Assembly: GCA_930633495.1 (NCBI GenBank)
Contig: CAKNFJ010000001.1
Location: 2,689,001 to 2,753,000, forward strand
From: Hyphomicrobiales bacterium
GTDB lineage: Bacteria; Pseudomonadota; Alphaproteobacteria; Rhizobiales; Beijerinckiaceae
Reading direction: 5' to 3'
Length of the DNA: 64,000 nucleotides
The notes under the pieces were generated by a model. It was not told where the DNA came from. It ran no database searches and was given only the letters and a program-made list of their open reading frames with translations. The position numbers and the translations under genes are program-made. Below are positions 27,095 through 35,254 of the stretch, one piece after another. Position 1 is the first letter of the stretch. Each line of letters starts with the position of its first letter.

Positions 27095-27769
27095 ATGATG
27101 AGCAAGCTCGGAACCCTCACCATCGGCCAGGCCCCGCGGGCCGACATCACGCCGATTCTCGACGCCGTGCTCGATGCCAGCCTGCCCCGGCGCCATGCCG
27201 GGGTGCTGGACGGCCTCGGCCGCGCCGAGATCGACCGCGATTTCGCGACGCAACCGGGGCAGCCGGTGCTGATCACCAAGCTGCTGGACGGCAGTTCGGT
27301 CGTGATCGACCGCGCCCGCACCGAGGCGGCGGCCCAGCGCAAGCTCGCGATGCTGGAGGCTGAGGGCTGCGACACCATCCTGATGCTCTGCACCGGCCAT
27401 TTTGCGAATCTGAGCACGGAGAAAGCCCGTCTCGTCGAACCGGACCGAATCCTGCCGCCGGCCGTGGCGGCGCTGACGCAGGGCGCGCAGCTCGGCATCG
27501 TCGTGCCGCTGGCCGAGCAGATTGCGTCCGAGGCGGGGAAATGGGCGCCGCTCGGCCGCGCCCCGCTCTATGCGGCCGCGTCGCCCTATGGCGGCGGTGG
27601 GGCGTCGGTCGTGGACGCCGCGCGCGACCTGGCCGGGCGCGGCGCCCGGATTCTGCTGATGGACTGCATGGGCTTCGTCGAGCGCCACCGCCGGGAAGCG
27701 GCGGGTGCCGGCCTGCCGGTCATCCTGTCGAACAGCCTGATCGCCAAGCTGATGTCAGAGATCGTCTGA
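27095..27769 (+). CDS. AroM-family protein (possible Asp/Glu/hydantoin racemase-like)
   Basis: The 224-residue protein matches the AroM family (KLGTLTIGQAPRADITPILD at the N-terminus, then LGIVVPLAEQIASEAGKW). Start could be 27095 or 27098; AAGAGGA is better spaced to 27098. Two cysteines, C99 in LMLCTGHF and C191 in LLMDCMGF, follow hydrophobic strands and are 92 residues apart, like the catalytic pair of Asp/Glu and hydantoin racemases (about 100 apart). Family function is unestablished. In this operon, after a hydantoinase and transporter, a racemase role is a reasonable inference, not shown. A strong terminator follows. Confidence 0.82.
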   Translation: MMSKLGTLTIGQAPRADITPILDAVLDASLPRRHAGVLDGLGRAEIDRDFATQPGQPVLITKLLDGSSVVIDRARTEAAAQRKLAMLEAEGCDTILMLCTGHFANLSTEKARLVEPDRILPPAVAALTQGAQLGIVVPLAEQIASEAGKWAPLGRAPLYAAASPYGGGGASVVDAARDLAGRGARILLMDCMGFVERHRREAAGAGLPVILSNSLIAKLMSEIV

Positions 27770-27795
27770 CGGCGATGCCGCATCGACTGAAACAG

Positions 27796-27820
27796 AAAGG
27801 CCGCCCTCGGGGCGGCCTTT
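27796..27820. terminator. Bidirectional rho-independent terminator
   Basis: The 10-base stem AAAGGCCGCC/GGCGGCCTTT with loop CTCGG is followed by CGTTTT on the plus strand and has A-rich sequence on the other side, which becomes T-rich for minus transcription. It separates the aroM end (27769) from the convergent porin gene end (27843). Confidence 0.8.
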
Positions 27821-27842
27821 CGTTTTGGGCGTGTCGCCCGGC

Positions 27843-28748
27843 TTATTTCGGCGCGAAGACGCCGAGGCTGCTCGCAGTGATGTCGAAGGAGAGCGTGGCG
27901 ACGACGGCCGCGCCGCACCATTTCGAGCGGCCCGAGGCGTTGCTGATGCCGCGTGGGTCCGCCGTCAGCAGGAAGCAGTCGCTCTTGGACAGGTCGGTGT
28001 CGTGGTAGCGCAGATCCGCGGTGAGGTTCTTCCAGGTGTAGGAGACGCCCGCGTTCCAGTAGGTGTAGTCGGGCAGGTTGGTCGGCGGCACGGTCGACCA
28101 GATCGCGAGGTTGGTGGTGCCGAGCCAGTAGTGGCCGAGCTCGCCGGAGACCGCGAGGCCTTCGAGGAAGGGCAGCATGTATTTGGCGGTCAACGAAGCG
28201 TAGGTGCCGCTCGCGCCGGTGCCGAGCCAATCCCAGGCGTAGTAGATGTTGGCGCCAAGCGTCAGGCTCTCGGCGAAGGTGTAGGACACCTTGCCGTAGA
28301 CTTCAGTGAAGTCGGTGTTCTTCGGGGTCCAGAACACGCCGGCGCCGTCGATCAGCTGCTTCTCGCTGGGATAATAGTACTGCCAGACGCCGAAATCGAA
28401 GGAGAGGTCGCCGAATTTCGGCCGGATGCCGCCGTAGAAGTCGATCTCGGCATCGGGGCGCGTGGCGAGGTCGACATTGGAACCGTAGACGCCGAGGTAG
28501 AACAGGTTGTTGTAGATCTGCAGCTCGGCGCCGCCCTGCCCGGCCGGCTTGCGGTCCGTCTGCGAAATGCCGCGGAAATTATAGTCCGTCATGCCCTTCA
28601 CGCTGAAGGCGATGTCGAACCAGGTGATCGCGGGTACGACCGGGGCCGGCGGCGGCCCCTTCTTGCTCGGCAGGTCGGCCGCCTGCGCCGCACCGATGGC
28701 GGCAGCCAGGCCCAGACCTAGAATCGAGGAACGGAAGAGATCGGACAT
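27843..28748 (-). CDS. TorF-family putative porin / outer-membrane beta-barrel
   Basis: Starting at 28748 gives 301 residues with a Sec signal (SILGLGLAAAIGAAQAA). The mature part is a beta-barrel of alternating strands: ITWFDIAFSVKGMTDYNFRG at its start is the family signature, followed by many aromatic-rich strands such as YYAWDWLGTGASG, DYTYWNAGVSYTWKN and LTADLRYHDTDLS. A conserved C-terminal disulfide-like pair is suggested by SDCFLL and SKWCGAA. The protein should sit in the outer membrane, allowing small solutes to pass; substrate is unknown. The upstream extension to 28847 is rejected since it has no signal peptide. Confidence 0.82.
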   Translation of the reverse strand: MSDLFRSSILGLGLAAAIGAAQAADLPSKKGPPPAPVVPAITWFDIAFSVKGMTDYNFRGISQTDRKPAGQGGAELQIYNNLFYLGVYGSNVDLATRPDAEIDFYGGIRPKFGDLSFDFGVWQYYYPSEKQLIDGAGVFWTPKNTDFTEVYGKVSYTFAESLTLGANIYYAWDWLGTGASGTYASLTAKYMLPFLEGLAVSGELGHYWLGTTNLAIWSTVPPTNLPDYTYWNAGVSYTWKNLTADLRYHDTDLSKSDCFLLTADPRGISNASGRSKWCGAAVVATLSFDITASSLGVFAPK

Positions 28749-28846
28749 CTGCAGGAACCCCTTGCCACGCATTGCTTTGCGCTGTCGTCCCATCAAGCGG
28801 GCGGGTCCGGTTTGGCGGCAAGGACAGGTTTTGGGCGTTTCGCTCA

Positions 28847-28880
28847 CGCAAAAAGCAAAGGCCCCCGAAGCGGGGGCCTT
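28847..28880 (-). terminator. Rho-independent terminator of the L,D-transpeptidase gene
   Basis: A 10-base stem (AAGGCCCCCG/CGGGGGCCTT) with a 3-base loop is followed, in the minus direction, by TTGCTTTTTGCG. It lies about 80 bases after the stop of the gene at 28961 and just upstream of the porin promoter. Confidence 0.78.
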
Positions 28881-28960
28881 CGCGCCTGCAAAACAGGCAA
28901 TTCGAATTATCGGAGCCGATGTGGCATTTTTATCATGCCACGCGGCCGTGGCGAGACGGC

Positions 28961-30400
28961 TCAGCGGGTGGTCGGCTGATTCGGATAGCCGGCCGTCGAC
29001 TGGTCGAGGCTCGACGTCTTCAGACCGTTGGCGCGGCGCGGCGGAAGCGGTGCGCTGGTGCGCTCCGGCGTGGCCGGGACGACCGAGGCGATCGGGGCGC
29101 TGCCCGTGCCCTGATCGGCGTTCGAACCGCTGCCGAAGACCGGCATGAAGCTGAGCGCACGCTGCAGCAAGGGCTTCTCCTCGGCCGGGGCCGCCGGAGC
29201 CGGTGTGACCGGCGTCGATGCCGCGCTCGCCAGCACCGGCGCCTGCAGGGCATTGCCGGGGGCGACCTTGGCGAGCTGCGAGGCGGCAGGTCGGGCATCG
29301 GCCCGAGCCGGTTCGGCCTTCACGGGCTCGACCTTGGCCGGAGCGGGCTTGGCGGGCTCTTCCGCCGGGGCGGCGGCAATGGCGGCGAGGACCGCGTCGT
29401 TGTCCGCCGAGGCGGCCCGGACGGTCGCCTTCGTCTTGCCCTTGTCGTCGAGGACGACGACGCGCGGGCCGATGGTGAGCGCGTCGGCGCGGCTGACGCC
29501 GACGTCCTTCGAGGCCCAGGAGGCCGAGCGGTTGAGCGCGTCGGAGCCGCCGGCCACCAGCGTCTGCTTGAAGGAGGAGTGCTGGTCGCCGTCGTCATAG
29601 ATCAGCTTGATCGCCGGGGTGCCCTTGGCGACGAGCGAGGCGACCTGCACCTCGTCCTCGCGGCGCTTCTCGGAGACGGCGGCCGGGGCCGAGCCGTTGT
29701 TGAAGACGTAGCGGCCGCCGGCGACGGAGACGGTGGGCTCGTCCCGGGTCACATCGAAATAGTCCGTGCCTTCTTTCAGGTTCTTCCAGAAGGCGATGTT
29801 CGGGTCGAGACGATGCTTGGCCAGATTCTGGGGCGTCATCCGGAAGGGGAGGGCCTGCATCTGCACGGCGCGCTGGCCGGCATTCTGCGCCTCGCGCACC
29901 AGCGCGTAGATCTCGCCGATCTGGTCGTCCGTCATCGAATAGCAGCCGGCCGAGGAACAGGCGCCGTGCACCATCAGATGCGCCCCGGTGCGGCCATGCG
30001 ACCGATCATAGGCGTTCGGATAGCCCATGTTGAACGAGACGTAATAGGACGAGTTCGGGTTCATCTGCTGCGGCGCGATGGCGTAGAAGCCCTCGGGCGC
30101 CATGCGGTCGCCCTCGCGGACCTTCGGGCCGAGCTGGCCGGACCAGCGGCACATCGGGTAGGTCTTGAGCAGCGCGTACTGGCCGTCGGGCTTGCGCTTC
30201 CAGACCTCGAGCTCCGACTCCTTCTTATAGGAGCGGATCAGGATCGGCTGATCCTTGTTCATGCCCTTTTCGGACATGAGCGCATAGGTCGCGCTCGGAA
30301 TCGGAATGTTGTGGCGGGCGGAGCCCCGATAACGGTCCTCCTCGCAAGCCGCCACAGTCAATGCAACAAAAGCCACGAGTGCGAGTTGCTTGAGTGCCAC
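28961..30400 (-). CDS. L,D-transpeptidase (YkuD-type) lipoprotein with long Ala/Pro-rich tail
   Basis: The 479-residue protein begins with a lipoprotein signal (lipobox VAAC, C19) and has an L,D-transpeptidase catalytic domain up to about residue 160: HGACSSAGCYSM with H145 and nucleophile C153. Such enzymes make 3-3 crosslinks in peptidoglycan or attach proteins to it in the periplasm. It resembles the YafK-like class (YKKESELEVWKRKPDGQYALL). From about residue 290 the chain is low-complexity, rich in Ala, Pro, Glu and Lys, probably a flexible periplasmic spacer. Terminator at 28847-28880 follows. Monocistronic. Confidence 0.9.
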   Translation of the reverse strand: MALKQLALVAFVALTVAACEEDRYRGSARHNIPIPSATYALMSEKGMNKDQPILIRSYKKESELEVWKRKPDGQYALLKTYPMCRWSGQLGPKVREGDRMAPEGFYAIAPQQMNPNSSYYVSFNMGYPNAYDRSHGRTGAHLMVHGACSSAGCYSMTDDQIGEIYALVREAQNAGQRAVQMQALPFRMTPQNLAKHRLDPNIAFWKNLKEGTDYFDVTRDEPTVSVAGGRYVFNNGSAPAAVSEKRREDEVQVASLVAKGTPAIKLIYDDGDQHSSFKQTLVAGGSDALNRSASWASKDVGVSRADALTIGPRVVVLDDKGKTKATVRAASADNDAVLAAIAAAPAEEPAKPAPAKVEPVKAEPARADARPAASQLAKVAPGNALQAPVLASAASTPVTPAPAAPAEEKPLLQRALSFMPVFGSGSNADQGTGSAPIASVVPATPERTSAPLPPRRANGLKTSSLDQSTAGYPNQPTTR

Positions 30401-30601
30401 GTCGTCAATCCCATCGAACGGCAGGCCGGGTAATGCGACCTGTGACTTCGCAAGACGGCCAAATTGTGCCCGTCGACTCGTTGTAGATGCGTTAGCCTTG
30501 AGGGTTCCTTACCATAGGCTTGCCGAGTCTGGCCACATGGTCAACGGCGGGTAAAGGAAGCCTTTATTTCGCGGATGCGAAATCTCCTTTTCCGCGATCG
30601 T

Positions 30602-31555
30602 TCAGAGATTGCGCCCGATCGCGAGGAACTTTTCCGCCCGTCTTGCGACGATTTCGTCACCGCCAAGGCCGGCCTGATCGGCCAGCGCGGCTGCGATGGC
30701 GTCACCGGCGCGGCCGATTGCCGCGTGAGCGTCGCGATGGGCGCCGCCGGTCGGCTCCTGCACGATCCGGTCGATGATTCCGAACTTCAGCAGGTCCTGC
30801 GCGGTGATCTTCATGCCGGTGGCGGCATCCTGGGCGCGGGCCGTGTCGCGCCAGAGGATCGAGGCCGCGCCTTCCGGCGAGATCACCGAATAGATCGCGT
30901 GCTCCAGCATCAGCACCCGGCTCGCAGCCGCGATGGCGATGGCGCCGCCCGAGCCGCCTTCGCCGATGACGAGCGCGACGCTGGGGCTGCGCAGCCCGAG
31001 CCAGGCCTCGGTCGAACGGGCGATGGCCTCGGCCTGGCCGCGTTCCTCGGCCTCGATGCCGGGATAGGCGCCGGCCGTGTCGACGAAGCTCAGCACCGGC
31101 AGGCCGAAGCGGTCTGCCATCTCGGCGAGGCGCACCGCCTTGCGGTAGCCCTCGGGCTTCGGCATGCCGAAATTGTGCCGGATGCGGGTTTCGGTGGAAT
31201 CGCCCTTTTCCTGGCCGATGACGCAGACCGGCTCGCCGCGGAAGCGGCCGAAGCCGCCGACGATGGCCTCGTCCTCGCCGAAGGCGCGGTCGCCGGCGAG
31301 CGGCGTGAACTCCTCTATCAGCCCGGCGCAGTAGTCCTTGAAGTGCGGGCGCTGAGGATGGCGCGCGACGAGCGTCTTCTGCCAGGGCGTCAGCGCGGCA
31401 TAGATGTCCTTCAGCGTCTGGCTCGCCTTGGCATCGAGCTTGCCGATCTCTTCCGACAGGGAAATGCCGTCGCCGCGCGCCTCAAGGGCTCGCAGCTCGT
31501 CAGCCTTCGCTTCCAGCTCGGCGACCGGTTTCTCGAAATCCAGATAGCTACGCAT
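30602..31555 (-). CDS. accA: Acetyl-CoA carboxylase carboxyltransferase subunit alpha
   Basis: The subunit transfers CO2 from biotin to acetyl-CoA in the first step of fatty acid synthesis, together with AccD. Starting at 31555 gives 317 residues beginning MRSYLDFEKPVAELE, the standard alphaproteobacterial N-terminus; 31612 is a false extension. Key segments are HPQRPHFKDYC, GFGRFRGEPVCVIGQEKG, GMPKPEGYRKAVRL, SFVDTAGAYPGIEAEERGQ and VIGEGGSGGAIAIAAA. It lies about 100 bases downstream of a methyltransferase gene on the same strand and 200 bases from the transpeptidase gene; the 30401-30601 gap shows only the latter's promoter region. Confidence 0.96.
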   Translation of the reverse strand: MRSYLDFEKPVAELEAKADELRALEARGDGISLSEEIGKLDAKASQTLKDIYAALTPWQKTLVARHPQRPHFKDYCAGLIEEFTPLAGDRAFGEDEAIVGGFGRFRGEPVCVIGQEKGDSTETRIRHNFGMPKPEGYRKAVRLAEMADRFGLPVLSFVDTAGAYPGIEAEERGQAEAIARSTEAWLGLRSPSVALVIGEGGSGGAIAIAAASRVLMLEHAIYSVISPEGAASILWRDTARAQDAATGMKITAQDLLKFGIIDRIVQEPTGGAHRDAHAAIGRAGDAIAAALADQAGLGGDEIVARRAEKFLAIGRNL

Positions 31556-31657
31556 CGTGATCCAATTCAAATTCCGCCTGAGAACCGGGCGGAGCAGCGG
31601 TTTGAAGCACAACCGGCGCGAAAGGCGGCGGACCTTGGCCGCGCCCCGTCGAAATTG

Positions 31658-32425
31658 TCAACCCGTCCGCTTCTCGGAAGGCGGGGTGGCTGCGCGGGGC
31701 GTCGGTGCCGGCTGCGGCAGCAGGATCGGCCGCAGGGCGAAGCTGCGCCGCGTCGCGCGCAGGGGCGCGCGCCGGTAGAACTGCTTGGTCGCATCGATGA
31801 CGTGCACGCCGGAGAAAGGCAGCGACAGGCCGGCGCCGATCTGTTCCCAGACCGGGGCCGAGCGCATCAGGAGCCGCCGCTGCAGCGGCGGGACATAGAG
31901 CGCCTCGGCCCAATGCTCCGGCGAGAATTCGGCGGCGCGCATCAGGGCCGAGAGCTGGCGGCGGCTGAAGGGCCTGCCCTGGCCGAAGGGTGTGCCGTCC
32001 ATCCGGGCCCAGAGCCCGCGCCGGTTCGGCACGACGAGAATCATGCGTCCGCCGGGGTTGAGCACGCGCGCGACCTCGTCGAGCAGGTCGTCCGGGCTTT
32101 CGGTTTCCTCGAGCGCATGGACGAGGACGACCCGGTCGATCGAGGCAGTCGGCAGCGGCAGCAGGGTCGGCTCGACGAGGGCGGAGGCCGAGAGGCCGGG
32201 CGACGGCCAGTTCACCACGCCTTGCGCGGCCGGCATGAAGGCGATCGTCCGCTCGGCCTGCATGCCGAGCACGGACAGATAGGGCGTCGGGAAGCCGATG
32301 CCGAGCAGGCGCTGGCGCGAACAGTCCGGCCAGAAGCGCAGCATCGTCCGGCCGATGAAGCGCCGGGCCACATGGCCGAGGGGGCTGGCATAGAAGGCGC
32401 GCAGGTCGACGACGTCGAGAGGCAT
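31658..32425 (-). CDS. SAM-dependent methyltransferase
   Basis: Starting at 32425 gives 255 residues (MPLDVVDLRAFYASPLGHVA); 32437 is an alternative. The class I methyltransferase fold shows as LGIGFPTPYL (SAM loop in degenerate form), RVVLVHALEETESPDDLLDEV and LNPGGRMILVVPNRRGLW, the typical UbiE/methyltransferase 11 segment. The substrate is unknown. The C-terminal part after residue 200 is unlike standard enzymes (RAPLRATRRSFALRPILLP) but common in this Hyphomicrobiales group. It is divergent from gloB, and this pair is conserved in the order. Confidence 0.85.
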   Translation of the reverse strand: MPLDVVDLRAFYASPLGHVARRFIGRTMLRFWPDCSRQRLLGIGFPTPYLSVLGMQAERTIAFMPAAQGVVNWPSPGLSASALVEPTLLPLPTASIDRVVLVHALEETESPDDLLDEVARVLNPGGRMILVVPNRRGLWARMDGTPFGQGRPFSRRQLSALMRAAEFSPEHWAEALYVPPLQRRLLMRSAPVWEQIGAGLSLPFSGVHVIDATKQFYRRAPLRATRRSFALRPILLPQPAPTPRAATPPSEKRTG

Positions 32426-32584
32426 GACGCCTGACATGGAACGCAGGGCGGCCGAGCGCAAGGGCAATCCGGCGCAAACGGCAGGGATCGGCTGCGCTGC
32501 TGCGGGTTGATCGGGAGCCGGGCATGGCCCATGCAGGGGCGGATCATTCGCCGGTCTTTCGCGCCGGCCCTGCCGGAGGAAGCC

Positions 32585-33349
32585 ATGCCGCTCGACCTTC
32601 ACGTCTTCCGCACGCTCAGCGACAATGCGGGCGCACTGCTCCATGACTCCGTAACGGGCGCCTGCGCGGCGATCGACGTGCCCGATGCCGGCGAGATGCT
32701 GGCCGCCGCCCGAGGGAAGGGTTGGACGATCAGCGACATCTTCGTCACCCATGCCCATCACGACCACACGCAGGGCGTCACGGCGGTCAAGGAAGCCACG
32801 GGTGCGACCGTCGTTGGCCCGGCCGATGCCCGGGCCAGCGCGCCGCTCGACCGGGTGATCGGCGAGGGCGACAGCGTCTCGCTCGGGGGAGATCGCTTCG
32901 AGATCTGGCATACGCCCGGCCATTCCGACGGCCATCTCAGCTTTGTCGGGCGGGAGGCGAAGCTCGCGCTGGTCGGCGATGTCGTCTTCGTCATGGGCTG
33001 CGGGCGCGTCCAGCCCGGCCAGATGGACCGGATGTGGACCTCGCTCTCGCGGTTGATGGCGCTGCCCGGCGATACCCGCCTGCTCGGCGGCCATGACTAC
33101 ACCCTCGCCAATGCCCGTTTTGCGCGCTCGGTCGATCCATCGAACAAGGCGCTCAAGGCCCGTTTCGCCGAGGCCGAGACCGCGAAGGCCGAAGGCCGCT
33201 TCTGGGCGCTGACCACGGTGGCGGAGGAACAGGCGACGAATCCGTTCTTCCGGGCGGGCGAGGGCGCTCTCGCTGCCGCCGTCGGATTGGCCGGTGCCTC
33301 GGCCGACAAGGTCTTCGCGGCGCTGCGCGAAGCCAAGAATCGGTTCTGA
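32585..33349 (+). CDS. gloB: Hydroxyacylglutathione hydrolase (glyoxalase II)
   Basis: It hydrolyses S-lactoylglutathione to lactate and glutathione, detoxifying methylglyoxal. From the ATG at 32585 the protein has 254 residues. The binuclear-metal motif is THAHHDHTQG (H56, H58, D60, H61), with further ligands in WHTPGHSDGH, VGDVVFVMGCGR and LGGHDYTLAN. The C-terminal glutathione-binding region ends with TNPFFRAGEG, typical of GloB. Upstream extensions to 32507 are non-conserved. The following cupin gene starts two bases after the stop, and a GNAT gene overlaps closely, suggesting an operon. Confidence 0.93.
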   Translation: MPLDLHVFRTLSDNAGALLHDSVTGACAAIDVPDAGEMLAAARGKGWTISDIFVTHAHHDHTQGVTAVKEATGATVVGPADARASAPLDRVIGEGDSVSLGGDRFEIWHTPGHSDGHLSFVGREAKLALVGDVVFVMGCGRVQPGQMDRMWTSLSRLMALPGDTRLLGGHDYTLANARFARSVDPSNKALKARFAEAETAKAEGRFWALTTVAEEQATNPFFRAGEGALAAAVGLAGASADKVFAALREAKNRF

Positions 33350-33351
33350 CC

Positions 33352-33813
33352 ATGCCGATGCGGCTCGACGGGCTGACGGCGGCGGAGGTGATCCGACTGC
33401 TCGAGCTCAAGCCCCATCCAGAGGGCGGCCACTATCGCGAGACCTTCCGCGACCCGGGCGGGACCGAGGACCGGGGCTTCTCGACGGCGATCTACTATCT
33501 GCTCGACACCGGCGAGACCTCGGAATGGCACCGCGTCGATGCCGCGGAGATCTGGCACCACTATGCCGGGGCGCCGCTCGTCATCACCGTTTCGCCAAAC
33601 GGCCATGACGCCTCGGCCCATCACCTCGGCACCGAGCTTGCTGCCGGACAGCGCCCGCAATTCGTGGTGCCGGCCGGGTGGTGGCAGAGCGCGACCTCGC
33701 TCGGCGCCTGGACGCTGGTCGGCTGCACGGTCGCGCCGGGCTTCGAATTTTCGGGTTTCGAGATGGCGCCGCCGGGCTGGCGGCCGACGCCGCGCAAGCC
33801 GTCTGGGGGATGA
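33352..33813 (+). CDS. DUF985 cupin protein
   Basis: This 153-residue protein starts 2 bases after the gloB stop. DUF985 cupin markers are clear: HPEGGHYRETFRD, STAIYYLLDTGETSEWHRVD, WHHYAGAPL and VPAGWWQSATSLG. The fold is a single beta-barrel of the cupin class, and the structural family may act in sugar or lipid metabolism, but function is not established. An alternative start is the methionine two codons downstream. It overlaps neither neighbour; the GNAT start is 1 base after its stop. Confidence 0.9.
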   Translation: MPMRLDGLTAAEVIRLLELKPHPEGGHYRETFRDPGGTEDRGFSTAIYYLLDTGETSEWHRVDAAEIWHHYAGAPLVITVSPNGHDASAHHLGTELAAGQRPQFVVPAGWWQSATSLGAWTLVGCTVAPGFEFSGFEMAPPGWRPTPRKPSGG

Positions 33814-33814
33814 G

Positions 33815-34573
33815 ATGCTGACGAAGACCGACGACAATCCGCTCGTGCTCGGCTGCGAGCGGCGGATCATCAATGCTTGGCCCGCTCTGTCGACGCTGAT
33901 CGTCGGCGATTGGGCATTGCGCTTCGCCAACGGCTATTCCGGCCGGGCCAATTCGGCGACTCCGCTGGTCTACGGTGCCGAACTCGATGCGCAGATGCTC
34001 GATCTGATCGCCGAGCTTTACCGGGCCGACGGGCTGGCGCCGAGCATCCGGCTGACGCCGCTCGTCAGCGATGCCACCCGCGCGGCGGTGCTGGAGCGCG
34101 GCTACCGGGTCAAGGACAAGTCGTTTGGCCTGATCGCGCCGCTGGCCGGCCTCGACGTCCTGGAAGAACCCGAGCTTCAGATCGAGGCGCGGCCGAGCCT
34201 GGAATGGGTCGCCGGCGTCGCCGCCCTTCAGAGCGGGATCAAGACCCATGCCGGTAATCTCGCGGCGATCGTCGAGCGGGTCAGGCTGCCGGCCGCTTTC
34301 GCGACCTGGCTTGTCGAGGGCGAGGCCGTCGCCTTCGGCATGAGCGTGGCCGAACGTGGCATGGCCGAGATCGGCCTGATCTGCGTTCACCCCGATCATC
34401 GCGGCCATGGCTATGGCCGCAAGATCGTTCGGAGCCTGATGGGTTGGGCCGGCGCGATGGGCTGCGGCGACGCCTATCTGCAGGTGGAGCAGGGCAACGC
34501 CGTCGCCATCAATCTCTATCGCAGCCTCGGCTTCCGGGAGCTCTACCAATACGAGACGCGCATCCTGGATTGA
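33815..34573 (+). CDS. GNAT-family N-acetyltransferase
   Basis: The ATG at 33815 begins one base after the cupin stop and gives 252 residues. The C-terminal half is a GNAT domain: the acetyl-CoA-binding segment is IGLICVHPDHRGHGYGRKIV followed by GCGDAYLQVEQGNAVAINLYRSLGF, the conserved motifs A and B. The N-terminal half (CERRIINAWPALSTLIVGDWALRF, SGRANSATPL) is typical of a distinct GNAT subgroup in Hyphomicrobiales, often near gloB. Substrate is unknown. The gene's stop codon sits in a small hairpin facing the convergent DUF2938 gene. Confidence 0.9.
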   Translation: MLTKTDDNPLVLGCERRIINAWPALSTLIVGDWALRFANGYSGRANSATPLVYGAELDAQMLDLIAELYRADGLAPSIRLTPLVSDATRAAVLERGYRVKDKSFGLIAPLAGLDVLEEPELQIEARPSLEWVAGVAALQSGIKTHAGNLAAIVERVRLPAAFATWLVEGEAVAFGMSVAERGMAEIGLICVHPDHRGHGYGRKIVRSLMGWAGAMGCGDAYLQVEQGNAVAINLYRSLGFRELYQYETRILD

Positions 34574-34583
34574 GGGCGTTGCC

Positions 34584-35060
34584 TCACCGGGTCAGCAGAG
34601 CCGTGCCATAGAGGCCGAGGGCGAAGAGGGTGTGGCTAACGAAGTTCAACAGCCGGATCTGGCCGGCATTGGGCTTCTTCGAGGCGGCGACGCCCATGCC
34701 CATGCCGGGCTGGAGGATGAACCAGCCGCAGCCGATCGTGGCCCAGCCGACGATCAGCGCTGGCAGGAAGGTCGGATTGCGAGCCCAGTCCGCACCTCCG
34801 ATCAGAAGCACGATGCCGGCGAAGGCGATGCCGACGAGGTAGTGGCAGATCCAGCCGATGGCGAGCTCGCCCGCGACGGGCTCGGACTTGGCGATGTCGT
34901 CATGCCAGATGCGGCCGCGCGGCAAATGCGCGAACCAGCGCCCGGGCATCGCCCAGTTCGGCTTCGGCATTCCAAACAACCGCAGGAATTGCGCGCAGAG
35001 ATCGGTGAGCGCCGTCGCGCCCGCCCCGATGATGATCATGCGCAAGATCAGCTCCGACAT
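34584..35060 (-). CDS. DUF2938 integral membrane protein
   Basis: The 158-residue protein has about four membrane helices (residues 5-25, 70-90, 98-118, 138-155). DUF2938 markers are GMPKPNWAMPGRWFAHLPRGR and HDDIAKSEPVAGELAIGW, and LLIGGADWARNPTF in the middle. The function of the family is not known. It is convergent with the GNAT gene, with only 10 bases between the stops, and divergent from the ROK-like gene at 35255. The 194-base gap 35061-35254 holds no clear operator. Confidence 0.88.
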   Translation of the reverse strand: MSELILRMIIIGAGATALTDLCAQFLRLFGMPKPNWAMPGRWFAHLPRGRIWHDDIAKSEPVAGELAIGWICHYLVGIAFAGIVLLIGGADWARNPTFLPALIVGWATIGCGWFILQPGMGMGVAASKKPNAGQIRLLNFVSHTLFALGLYGTALLTR

Positions 35061-35254
35061 CGTCTATCCCCCAAAGGCCGCCATGAGATGGCGCTGTCGG
35101 TTGGAGCCGCGATTGCGGCGGCGGTCAACCACGGCGCCCGCCGGCCCATGCAGGGAGGCGCTGCATGCGACGCATTGCCCGGGAGCGGGAACCGTCGTCG
35201 CCTTTGCCGGGTTGCCCTTCCGAATTCGCAGGTTGATCGAGGGGGTGACCAGCC

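Noticed and set aside
28772..30433. 553-codon plus-strand frame over the L,D-transpeptidase
   Set aside because: Antisense shadow; crosses the strong terminator at 28858-28880.
30575..32434. 619-codon plus-strand frame across accA and the methyltransferase
   Set aside because: Antisense to two recognised genes, no conserved features.
34571..34586. Small hairpin TGAGG-N6-CCTCA containing both stop codons of convergent genes
   Set aside because: Stem of five base pairs without T-run; too weak to call a terminator.
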